Origin: Kineosphaera limosa NBRC 100340
Lineage (GTDB): Bacteria > Actinomycetota > Actinomycetes > Actinomycetales > Dermatophilaceae
DNA length: 64,000 nt
Direction: 5' to 3'
NCBI RefSeq assembly: GCF_000298215.1
Contig: NZ_BAHD01000015.1
Location: forward strand, 52,512-116,511
Both the position numbers and the translations under genes were made by a program. The notes below the pieces were generated by a model. It was not told where the DNA came from, searched no databases, and was given only the letters and a program-made list of their open reading frames with translations. This document shows, piece after piece, positions 1 through 6,223 of the stretch; the first letter of the stretch is position 1; each line of letters begins with the position of its first letter.

Positions 1-243
1 CACCGCGAACGCCGGGAACACCGTGTCGATCGAGAACGGCCCGAACATCGACAGCGCCGCGAGCAGCGCGATCGTGCCGGGCACGGCCACGGCGGCCGCC
101 CCGGAGCTGGACGACTCGGCCAGCTTGGAGCCAGAGGGCTCGGCCAGCTCGGCAGAGCTCGCCGGATCGTCGGGTCGCGTGTGAGGTTCGGGCCGCGCCG
201 GATCCTCACCCGGAGTTGGTTCGTCGGGCCGGCGGTCGCTCAC
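1..243 (-). CDS. Bcr/CflA-type multidrug MFS transporter, N-terminal part
   Basis: Only the first 81 codons lie in the window; the gene runs off the left edge. The GTG at 243-241 overlaps the TGA of the upstream carbonic-anhydrase-like gene by four bases (GTGA), implying translational coupling. About 55 hydrophilic residues rich in Ser, Pro and Glu are followed by the start of a first membrane helix with LLAALSMFGPFSIDTVFPAF. The PFSIDxxxPAF pattern is the first-helix signature of Bcr/CflA drug-proton antiporters of the major facilitator superfamily. Substrate unknown. Confidence 0.8.
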   Translation of the reverse strand, partial: MSDRRPDEPTPGEDPARPEPHTRPDDPASSAELAEPSGSKLAESSSSGAAAVAVPGTIALLAALSMFGPFSIDTVFPAFAV

Positions 244-767
244 CCGCGCTCGACGATCCGCACGCCGGCGCGGTACTGGACGCCCCGCTCGACGTAGCGC
301 GCGGCGTTGCCGGCGATCTTGGCCACTTCGTCGTCGGTCAGCTCGCGCCGCACCTTGCCGGGGACGCCGACGACGAGCGACCGCGGTGGGATCTGCACGC
401 CCTCGGAGATGAGCGTGCCGGCGCCGATCAGGGTGTCTTCGCCGACGACCGCACCGTTCATCACCGCAGCGCCCATCCCGACGAGCACTCGGTCTCCGAT
501 CGTGCAGCCGTGCACGATCGCGCCGTGCCCGATCGTCACGTCCTGCCCGATGGTCGCCGGAAAGCCGGGGTCGGCGTGGATGACCGCGTTGTCCTGCAGG
601 TTGCTGCGCGCGCCGAGCGTGATCGTGTCGCCGTCGCCCCGCGCCACCGCGCCGAACCACACACTGGCGCCGGGGCCGACGCGCACGTCCGCGACGAGGG
701 CCGCTGTGGGCGCCACAAACGCCTCGTCATCGACCTGGGGGCGCTGTCCGTCGATCTCGTAGTCCAT
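240..767 (-). CDS. gamma-carbonic anhydrase family protein (hexapeptide repeat)
   Basis: 175 residues, the usual length for this family. The protein is a left-handed beta-helix of imperfect hexapeptide repeats (VRVGPGASVWFGAVARGD, then NLQDNAVIHADPG, IGHGAIVHGCTIGD, VLVGMGAAVMNGA). The histidines in NAVIHAD, IGHGAIVHG are the positions that bind a metal in gamma-carbonic anhydrases, so the metal site seems intact. Members range from true anhydrases to proteins of unknown activity (YrdA/PaaY-like), so the enzymatic role is inferred. ATG start. It overlaps the downstream Bcr/CflA transporter by four bases and is probably cotranscribed with it. Confidence 0.85.
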   Translation of the reverse strand: MDYEIDGQRPQVDDEAFVAPTAALVADVRVGPGASVWFGAVARGDGDTITLGARSNLQDNAVIHADPGFPATIGQDVTIGHGAIVHGCTIGDRVLVGMGAAVMNGAVVGEDTLIGAGTLISEGVQIPPRSLVVGVPGKVRRELTDDEVAKIAGNAARYVERGVQYRAGVRIVERG

Positions 768-849
768 GGTCAGCGAGCGTAGTAGCGCGCACCGACGAGC
801 ACCGCCGAACGCTGATCAGGCGGGCCGGCGCCAGCAGTGTCAGCGCAGG

Positions 850-1752
850 TCAGCGTCGCCGCAGAAACTGCTGGGCGGCGTCGGCCAGCGCCGCGGCCTG
901 GCGCTGTTGGAACTGTCCGCTGCGCAGCAGCGCGGCGTCGCGGGCGTTGCGCATGTTGCCGGCCTCGAGCAGCACCGCGGGTACCCGGCTGTTGTTCAGG
1001 CCGGCGATGTCGGCCCGCGGGGTGATGGCGCTGCCCCGACCCAAGTACGTGGAACGGGGCATGCCGGTGCCGCGGGCGAAGGCGTCGCGGGTGATGGTGG
1101 CCAGGCGGGCCGACTCCTTGGTGACGCTCGCGCCGCCGGCCATCGACGACGACCTGATGATGTGGAAACCGCGGGCCGAGGCGGCCGCGCCGTCGGCGTG
1201 AATGGAAATCGCCAGGTCGGCGCGGTTGCGGTTGCCGATGGCGGCGCGCTCGTCGACGCAGGGCCCGACACCGCGGTCGTTCGGTCGCGTCAACACGACC
1301 GTCGCCCCGCGAGCCCGCAGCAGGTTCGACAGGCGGGTCGCCACGGACCAGTTGTGGGCGTGCTCGGCGAAGCCGGAGTTCGTCGACGTCCCGCTGGTGT
1401 TGCACGCCTTGCGGCCGCCGCGCCCGTCGGGCACGAGCCGAGTGTTGATCGCCCGGCTGTAGACACCGTTGTGCCCGGGGTCGACGACGATCACCGAGCC
1501 GTTGAGCGCCCCCCGCTTCGTGGGCGCCAACCGCACCCCGCCGGTGCTGGGCCGCGCATTCGGATTGACGCGCGTCGAGGTGGCGAGCGAGCTGCTGCTG
1601 CGGTCGACGAGGTCCGCCGTCGCGGCCGGCGCAGCGGTCGGTCCGTGCGCCGCGGCCTCCAGAGCGGGGGCTGCTGTCAGCGCGCCGGCGGCGACGACGA
1701 CCGCCGCCCCTACCGCGGTGAGCAGCCGCAGCCGGTTGCCAGAGCGTGCCAT
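850..1752 (-). CDS. secreted N-acetylmuramoyl-L-alanine amidase (Amidase_3)
   Basis: 300 residues with an N-terminal signal peptide (MARSGNRLR, a hydrophobic Ala/Val stretch, AAP cleavage region), so it acts on peptidoglycan outside the membrane. The Amidase_3 fold starts near residue 85: VVDPGHNG supplies the first zinc histidine, the Glu in GFAEHAHN the second ligand, SIHADG the third, and LLEAGNM the catalytic Glu. These mark the Zn amidase family that cuts the MurNAc-L-Ala bond, similar in layout to mycobacterial Ami1 (Rv3717). ATG start with GGAGG eight bases upstream. Single gene with a 359-base upstream intergenic region carrying a long hairpin element. Confidence 0.88.
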   Translation of the reverse strand: MARSGNRLRLLTAVGAAVVVAAGALTAAPALEAAAHGPTAAPAATADLVDRSSSSLATSTRVNPNARPSTGGVRLAPTKRGALNGSVIVVDPGHNGVYSRAINTRLVPDGRGGRKACNTSGTSTNSGFAEHAHNWSVATRLSNLLRARGATVVLTRPNDRGVGPCVDERAAIGNRNRADLAISIHADGAAASARGFHIIRSSSMAGGASVTKESARLATITRDAFARGTGMPRSTYLGRGSAITPRADIAGLNNSRVPAVLLEAGNMRNARDAALLRSGQFQQRQAAALADAAQQFLRRR

Positions 1753-1898
1753 GTGTCCTCCAAGTCGTGACCCCCGAGACCCCCGAGATCCCCGAGCCAG
1801 TATGCGACGTTCCAGGCGGGCTGCCAGGCATCAATGCGTTTCTGGGGGAACGCTCCGTAAGCCGGGCGCCACGGCACTACTTGCGACGGGTCCACGCG

Positions 1899-2021
1899 GA
1901 CGTAGCGACTTCTCGACGTACTCGCAGGGGGCCCCCGCCGAGATCGTTTGGCGTTCCCGCAGGTCAGCGCGTTGGCCTCGGATCAGAGCGCATCGCGAGT
2001 ACGTCGAGAAGTCGCTACGTC
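1899..2021. repeat. long-hairpin intergenic element, copy 1
   Basis: A perfect 27-bp inverted repeat (1899-1925 against 1995-2021) encloses a 69-base loop. The outer arm begins ACGTAGCGACTTC and its inner part reads GACGTACTCGC. The loop carries CGCAGGTCAGCG at 1960-1971. Related elements lie at 20060-20172 and 39311-39419, and a single arm at 4720-4745. It lies in the 359-base gap between the amidase start and the alkaline phosphatase end. Nothing else recognisable is in that gap except a GCGGCCC/GGGCCGC inverted repeat near 2040-2090 that could end the phosphatase transcript. Confidence 0.85.
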
Positions 2022-2111
2022 GGGCCTGACCTCGCAGCGAAGCGGCCCGCCACACACGCCGGAAGGGTTGCCGGGAGTGAGCAACGGGCCGCCTGGACCT
2101 GCCGAAGTGCG

Positions 2112-3461
2112 TCAGCGGCGCAGGCCCATGGCCCGGACCATCACGTCGTGCACGTGGGTGTTCGGGTAGACGCCGGAGAGCAGCTGGGAGCCCGGGCCCA
2201 TCGCGGTGAGGGGCACGTCCTCGGCCGTGTGATTCGAGGTCGTCCAGTCGACCATGAACTTGCGGTCGGTGCCGGGGGCGCTGAAAGGGCCGTCCTCGGC
2301 GGTGCGGCCCTCGCCGCGCTCGTTGGGGTAGCCCGGGTCGTCCTGCAGCTCGGGAACGTCCTCGATGGCCAGGCCACCCGTCGCATGGTCGGCGACGACG
2401 ATGACGAGGGTGTCGCCGTGCTTCTGGGCGAAGCGCTTGGCAACACTCACGGCATCGTCCAGCTGCTTGCCGGCCTTGGCGACCATGGTGGCGTTCGACT
2501 TGTGGGCCATCTCGTCGATGCCCTCCTCCTCGACCATGAGGAAGAAGCCCTTCTTGTTTCGGCTCAGCGTCGAGATCGCCTTACTCGTCATGTCGGGCAG
2601 CGACACGATCGGGTCGTAGATGTCGCCCTGACCCTCCGGGTTCTGCTGGAACATCTCCTCGTTGGCGAACAGCCCGAGAATCTTGTTCGATGTCGTGGCC
2701 TTGAGGCCGGCGGCGTCGGAGACATAGGCGTAGCCGAGTTGCTGCGCCTTCTCGATGAGGTTGCCCTCGGTGCCGGACGACTTTTCCTTTGGGTTTTCGG
2801 CGGGGGCGTCGGGGAAGGCGCCGGGGGTGCCCGGCGGCAGCCAGCGGTCCTCGCCGCCGCCGAGGATGACCTGCGGCTTGCTGATCTCGAGGAACTGCTT
2901 GGCGATGAGGCTCTGCTCGCCGCGGTCCTTGACGTGCGCGCCGAAGGCGGCCGGGGTGGCGTCGGTGACCTGCGAGGTCGTGACGAGGCCGGTGGACTTG
3001 CCGTGCTTGGCGGCGAGTTCGAGCACGCTCTGCACGGGCTTGCCATCGACGTCGACGCCGATCGCGCCGTTGTACGTCTTGACTCCCGTCGCGAGGGCGG
3101 TGCCACCGGCGGCGGAGTCGGTGACCATCGCCTTCGGGTCGTGGGGGAAGGTCTGCGAGCGGCCGGCGATCGGCATCGAGTCCATCTCGAGCTTGGCTCC
3201 GGGGCCGACGTTCACGTATTGGATGAACGTGCGGTGCGAGGCACCCATCCCGTCGCCGACGAAAATGATGACGTTCTTGGCCTTCGCGCGCTTGGCCTGC
3301 GCGGCCGGCGCCGACTGTGCGGCCGCAGGCGCGCTCTGCGGGGCGGCCGTGGCCCCCGCAGAGGCGGCGACTGCCCCACCGGCGAGTGCCAGGGACGTGA
3401 CGGCGGCGGCGATGGTCAGGCGGCCGGCGCGCCCGCGGGAGGGGCGAGGTGAGGGGGTCAT
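2112..3461 (-). CDS. phoA: secreted alkaline phosphatase (PhoA family)
   Basis: 449 residues starting MTPSPRPSRG, a Sec-type signal peptide (hydrophobic AAAVTSLALAGGAVA, Ala-X-Ala sites), so exported. Catalytic core: IIFVGDGMG (metal Asp), VTDSAAGGTALATGVK with the phosphorylated Ser, VTTSQVTDATPAAF, EEEGIDEMAH and VADHATGGL (metal Asp/His). These identify the metal-dependent monoester-cleaving alkaline phosphatases that release Pi. ATG at 3461 was chosen over longer in-frame starts because GGAG lies nine bases upstream and the signal peptide begins there. Probably induced by phosphate limitation; see the PHO-box-like repeat at 3595-3616. Confidence 0.9.
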   Translation of the reverse strand: MTPSPRPSRGRAGRLTIAAAVTSLALAGGAVAASAGATAAPQSAPAAAQSAPAAQAKRAKAKNVIIFVGDGMGASHRTFIQYVNVGPGAKLEMDSMPIAGRSQTFPHDPKAMVTDSAAGGTALATGVKTYNGAIGVDVDGKPVQSVLELAAKHGKSTGLVTTSQVTDATPAAFGAHVKDRGEQSLIAKQFLEISKPQVILGGGEDRWLPPGTPGAFPDAPAENPKEKSSGTEGNLIEKAQQLGYAYVSDAAGLKATTSNKILGLFANEEMFQQNPEGQGDIYDPIVSLPDMTSKAISTLSRNKKGFFLMVEEEGIDEMAHKSNATMVAKAGKQLDDAVSVAKRFAQKHGDTLVIVVADHATGGLAIEDVPELQDDPGYPNERGEGRTAEDGPFSAPGTDRKFMVDWTTSNHTAEDVPLTAMGPGSQLLSGVYPNTHVHDVMVRAMGLRR

Positions 3462-3594
3462 GCAGGTGCTCCGATCGATTCGGACAGAGTGCGTCCGCCG
3501 CGGGCGTAGGCCCGGCCACAGGGGCGGTGTCGCGGGGTCGATGCCCTGTGACGACACGCAAACGTATCTGTGAGTATTTGACGCCGAATGGCCC

Positions 3595-3616
3595 TGCAAA
3601 TGAACAGTTTTCGAAC
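3595..3616 (-). promoter_or_regulatory. putative PHO box (two 11-bp direct repeats)
   Basis: Read toward phoA the sequence is GTTCGAAAACT followed directly by GTTCATTTGCA: two 11-mers each opening with GTTC. Actinobacterial PhoP boxes are built from 11-bp direct repeat units of the type GTTCACC plus four bases. The site is about 134 bases upstream of the phoA start. The match is partial, so the call rests on the 11-base spacing plus the identity of the downstream gene. Confidence 0.4.
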
Positions 3617-3663
3617 GAATGGGGCGAAATGCCTGACCGGCCTGACGCCGGCGACGGAGAGGG

Positions 3664-4305
3664 TCAGGGCAGGAGTTGGGCGGCGAGGGTGTCGGTGAGC
3701 CAGCGTTCGTAGCGGGCTGGGGGCCACCCCCGGTCGACGACGAGCATCCGGTAGACCTCGGGCGACTGCAGCGCGTGCACGATGTCGCCGGCCTCGCGGG
3801 AGCGCAGGCCCGGACGCAGGGCGGCATCGCGCGCGAGCGACCGCACGAGCTCACCCTGGCCCCGGGCGCGCTGACCGTCGATCGCGTCGAGCAGCTCCCG
3901 CGCCCCGGGTTCGGCGTCGGCGGCCGCTGCAAGCACCCGGTAGACCGACCCGATGCGCGCGTTGATCGCGGCCGTCACGCCGACGAAACCGGAGATCCGC
4001 TGCCGCGGATCGGCATCGCCAAGGGCCTGCCGGGCGGGCGGCCGATCGAGGACGGCGACCGCCTCGTCGTCGCCCGCGATCGCGGTGTCGAGAATCCCCT
4101 TGAGAATGCCGAGCTTGGAGGAGAACAGGCGGTAGATCGTGGCGGCAGGCACATCGGAGGCGGCGCTGATCGCTTCGATGGTCGTCGCGGTGTAGCCGTG
4201 GTGCGCGAATTCGCGACGGGCAGCGTCGATCACCGCTGCGCGCGCCAGCCGGGTGCGTGCCTGCCCCCGACCGGCTCCCCGTGGCCTCGAATCGTCCCTT
4301 GACAC
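3664..4305 (-). CDS. TetR/AcrR family transcriptional regulator
   Basis: 213 residues. The N-terminal HTH of TetR proteins is clear at about residues 20-66 (RAAVIDAARREFAHHGY, ATTIEAISAASDVPAATIYRLF, SSKLGIL). The C-terminal ligand domain is generic. GTG start; no good ribosome site upstream, so it may be leaderless. It is divergent from the DUF1059 gene at 4372, and a perfect palindrome lies between them (4323-4339), so it probably represses itself and that gene. Ligand unknown. Confidence 0.85.
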   Translation of the reverse strand: MSRDDSRPRGAGRGQARTRLARAAVIDAARREFAHHGYTATTIEAISAASDVPAATIYRLFSSKLGILKGILDTAIAGDDEAVAVLDRPPARQALGDADPRQRISGFVGVTAAINARIGSVYRVLAAAADAEPGARELLDAIDGQRARGQGELVRSLARDAALRPGLRSREAGDIVHALQSPEVYRMLVVDRGWPPARYERWLTDTLAAQLLP

Positions 4306-4322
4306 CTCTCCGAGAATACGTC

Positions 4323-4354
4323 ACTCTCAAATTGAGAGTAACGCTCTCAATTTG
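4323..4354. promoter_or_regulatory. TetR operator: palindrome plus a second site
   Basis: ACTCTCAAATTGAGAGT at 4323-4339 is a perfect 17-base palindrome around one central base. A second partial copy, GCTCTCAATTTG, follows at 4343-4354. Both sit in the 66-base gap between the divergent TetR and DUF1059 genes, where an operator would block both promoters. Confidence 0.7.
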
Positions 4355-4371
4355 CGAAGGGATGGGTAGAC

Positions 4372-4614
4372 GTGAAGACGATGACCTGCCGCCAGCTCGG
4401 CGGCCCGTGCGACCTGGGGCACCGCGGCGAGAGTGCCGACGACGTCATCAAGGCGCAGGATCAGCACCTCAAAGATGCGGTCGCGGCCGGAGACGCGAGC
4501 CACGAGCCGGCGAATGCCGACATGCGGGGCCGCTGGAAGCACCCGAAGAAGTCGCTCGGTTGGTACATGGACTCGAAGAAGGCGTTCGCCGCCCTCCCCG
4601 ACGACCCGGCGTGA
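4372..4614 (+). CDS. DUF1059-like small cytosolic protein
   Basis: 80 residues, GTG start with GAAGGG upstream. MTCRQLGGPCDLGHRGESADDVIKAQDQHL closely follows the DUF1059 pattern, with Cys and His residues (MTCRQLGG, CDLGH) suggestive of metal binding. The C-terminal half (RWKHPKKSLGWYMDSKK) is basic. Function unknown. It is divergent from a TetR regulator and shares its operator region, so it is probably the regulated target. Confidence 0.75.
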   Translation: MKTMTCRQLGGPCDLGHRGESADDVIKAQDQHLKDAVAAGDASHEPANADMRGRWKHPKKSLGWYMDSKKAFAALPDDPA

Positions 4615-4618
4615 GCTG

Positions 4619-4657
4619 CTACCGCACCGGGAAGTCAGCGAGTGAGGCGTCCCAGTC
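4619..4657 (-). pseudogene. C-terminal remnant of a WapI-like immunity gene
   Basis: On the minus strand the bases encode RDWDASLADFPVR and a stop. This aligns residue for residue with the last 13 residues (TTWETEITNFPVR) of the intact gene at 5269-5802, and CGCACCGGGAAGT is identical in both. The fragment is fused to the 46-bp repeat at 4658 that in the intact block lies upstream of the immunity gene. The rest of the gene has been lost, apparently by a deletion joining the gene's end to its own upstream region. Confidence 0.65.
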
Positions 4658-4703
4658 CCGGGCGCCCTTTCGCTGCCCCGCTCGTACGTATCGTCGGCAC
4701 GTC
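4658..4703 (+). promoter_or_regulatory. 46-bp upstream repeat, copy A (probable promoter)
   Basis: Identical at 44 of 46 bases to 5835-5880. Both copies precede a small acetyltransferase gene. TATCGT fits a TANNNT -10 element, with TTTCGC about 15 bases upstream. Here 150 bases, including a half hairpin element, separate it from the acetyltransferase start; in copy B only 24 bases do. Confidence 0.6.
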
Positions 4704-4719
4704 GAGATCGAGACATCTC

Positions 4720-4745
4720 GCGAGTACGTCAAGAAGTCGCTACGT
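4720..4745 (+). repeat. solitary arm of the long-hairpin element
   Basis: These 26 bases differ from the right arm of copy 1 (1995-2020) at one position (GTACGTCAAG instead of GTACGTCGAG). No partner arm and no CAGGTCAG loop motif occur nearby, so it is a half element. It lies between the probable promoter at 4658 and the acetyltransferase at 4855, close to the deletion scar at 4619-4657. Confidence 0.7.
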
Positions 4746-4854
4746 CTGGCGTGAGAACCCACCGCGAACGGGGGCGGGGCGGGCCGCTGACCCTCCGGCG
4801 AATGTGGCGACCCGATCCATGGCGTGCCTCCCGACGGCGTGCCAGGGTGGGCGA

Positions 4855-5172
4855 ATGGAACCCACTGTGTCGCGTCAGACCGATCCCGACCGCTTCGAGG
4901 TGACCGCCGACGGGCAGGTCGCCGGCTTCACGCAGTTCGTCGACGTGGAGGGGCAGCGGATCTTCTTCCACACCGAGATCGGCGAGGAGTTCGGTGGCCA
5001 GGGCCTCGCCGGGATCGTCGTCGCGCAGGCGCTCGCCGCGACGCGCGAGGACGGTCTGCGCGTCGTGCCGGTCTGCCCCTTCGTCAAGAAGTACGTGCAG
5101 AAGCACCACGACTTCGACGACATCGTCGACCGGGTGACCCCCGACGCGCTCGCGGCGATCCCGGGCCGCTGA
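4855..5172 (+). CDS. small GNAT-type N-acetyltransferase (COG2388-like), copy A
   Basis: 105 residues from the ATG at 4855, chosen because homology with the paralogue at 5905 starts just after it. RFEVTADGQVAGFTQF, IFFHTEIGEEFGGQGLAGIVVAQAL and VVPVCPFVKKYVQKHHDF match the minimal GNAT fold of the YjdJ/COG2388 family; GQGLAG is the acetyl-CoA pyrophosphate loop. Substrate unknown. It is paralogous to 5905-6219; the two share the C-P-F-[VI]-K motif but are clearly diverged, while their upstream 46 bp are almost identical. Confidence 0.82.
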   Translation: MEPTVSRQTDPDRFEVTADGQVAGFTQFVDVEGQRIFFHTEIGEEFGGQGLAGIVVAQALAATREDGLRVVPVCPFVKKYVQKHHDFDDIVDRVTPDALAAIPGR

Positions 5173-5268
5173 GGCTCTGGCGCGGGGCCTCCAGGGGCGT
5201 CGGTGGCCAGCATTCTTAGCGTGCGGCTAGCCGGCCCAGGTCGCCGCCTTCCCTCGACGACCCGGGTG

Positions 5269-5802
5269 TCAACGCACCGGGAAGTTGGTGATCTCGGTCT
5301 CCCAGGTTGTTGCCGCCTCGGCTAGCGCCGCGATCGTCGTGTCGAGTTCGACGGCGTACTCGAAGAACCGGGGTCGGTCAGGTCCGTCGGGGTCTTGGTG
5401 CCAGGGCGGTAGGGCTTCGAGCGACAGGTGGACGCGCAGTCTCACCCGTTGGCCGTCGCGGGCGGCCAGGCTGAAGGCCAGGCTGGGCTCTAGAAAGGTC
5501 CGCAGGCGCCCCGCGTCGGCCTCGTCGTCGCTACCCCCGATGACAGGTGCCGGATCCACCCGACCGTCGATGACGTCGCGCAGCCAGACGGTGAGCTGGC
5601 GCGCCTCGAAGGTCGTGAGGCTAGGGTCGGTGAACGCCCACGCGCGTCCGTCGGCCAGCCGGATCGCACCGTCAAGGACGAGCCAGTTGGCATCCCAGTC
5701 GCGGGCCCCCGCGCTGACCTCGGCCAGATCGAACTGGTAGCGGGTCGGCCGGAGCTCGACCGTGGCGCCGTCCGCGCTGCTCAGCCGCATGGGTTCGATC
5801 AT
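5269..5802 (-). CDS. WapI-family immunity-like protein
   Basis: 177 residues from ATG 5802 (a second ATG, MRLSS, at 5790 is possible; neither has a strong ribosome site). The pattern YQFDLAEVSAGARDWDANWL, GRAWAFTDPSLTTFEARQLTVWL resembles the small acidic immunity proteins annotated as WapI family (contact-dependent toxin antidotes). No toxin gene is near, so it is an orphan immunity-like gene, or the family has another role here. It is divergent from the acetyltransferase at 5905. The last 13 codons of a second copy remain at 4619-4657. Confidence 0.6.
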   Translation of the reverse strand: MIEPMRLSSADGATVELRPTRYQFDLAEVSAGARDWDANWLVLDGAIRLADGRAWAFTDPSLTTFEARQLTVWLRDVIDGRVDPAPVIGGSDDEADAGRLRTFLEPSLAFSLAARDGQRVRLRVHLSLEALPPWHQDPDGPDRPRFFEYAVELDTTIAALAEAATTWETEITNFPVR

Positions 5803-5834
5803 GCCAGGGTGCAAAAACGAACACTGTCTTTGTG

Positions 5835-5880
5835 CCGGGCGCCCTTTCGCGGCCCCGCTCGTGCGTATCGTCGGCACGTC
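5835..5880 (+). promoter_or_regulatory. 46-bp upstream repeat, copy B (probable promoter)
   Basis: 44 of 46 bases match 4658-4703. It ends 24 bases before the ATG of the second acetyltransferase; AGGAGG lies in between. TATCGT is a plausible -10. It is also the upstream region of the divergent WapI-like gene, so it may carry promoters on both strands. Confidence 0.6.
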
Positions 5881-5904
5881 AAGCACCGAGTTCAGGAGGC
5901 CGCC

Positions 5905-6219
5905 ATGTCCCAGACCGTCGATGTCACCGACAACCCCGAGGCCAAGCGTTTCGAGGCGCGCCTCGACGGCGCACTCGCAGGGTTCGCCGAGTATCAGCTC
6001 ACCGATCAGCTCATCATCTTCACGCACACCGAGGTCGACCCGACCTTCGAGGGCCGGGGCGTCGGTAGCGCACTGGCCCGCTACGCGCTGGATCAGGTGC
6101 GGGCCGACGGCACGCGCAAGGTGCTGCCGATCTGCCCGTTCATCAAGGCCTGGATCGGCAAGCACCCCGACTACATCCCGCTCGTCTACGGCGCACCGGC
6201 CTCGACCGCCCGCGACTGA
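5905..6219 (+). CDS. small GNAT-type N-acetyltransferase (COG2388-like), copy B
   Basis: 104 residues from ATG 5905 with AGGAGG six bases upstream. RFEARLDGALAGFAEY, IIFTHTEVDPTFEGRGVGSALARYAL (acetyl-CoA loop GRGVGS) and VLPICPFIKAWIGKHPDY match the single-domain GNAT family. The flavin oxidoreductase begins four bases after its stop, so the two are probably cotranscribed. Acceptor unknown. Confidence 0.85.
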   Translation: MSQTVDVTDNPEAKRFEARLDGALAGFAEYQLTDQLIIFTHTEVDPTFEGRGVGSALARYALDQVRADGTRKVLPICPFIKAWIGKHPDYIPLVYGAPASTARD

Positions 6220-6223
6220 GCCG

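Noticed and set aside
844..855. Fourth hairpin element at CGCAGGTCAGCG near the amidase stop
   Set aside because: The 12-mer is present, but no flanking inverted arms could be found, and it overlaps the amidase coding end.
1710..1895. 61-codon minus-strand frame upstream of the amidase
   Set aside because: It overlaps the amidase start, has no ribosome site and ends at the hairpin element; more likely leader and promoter sequence.
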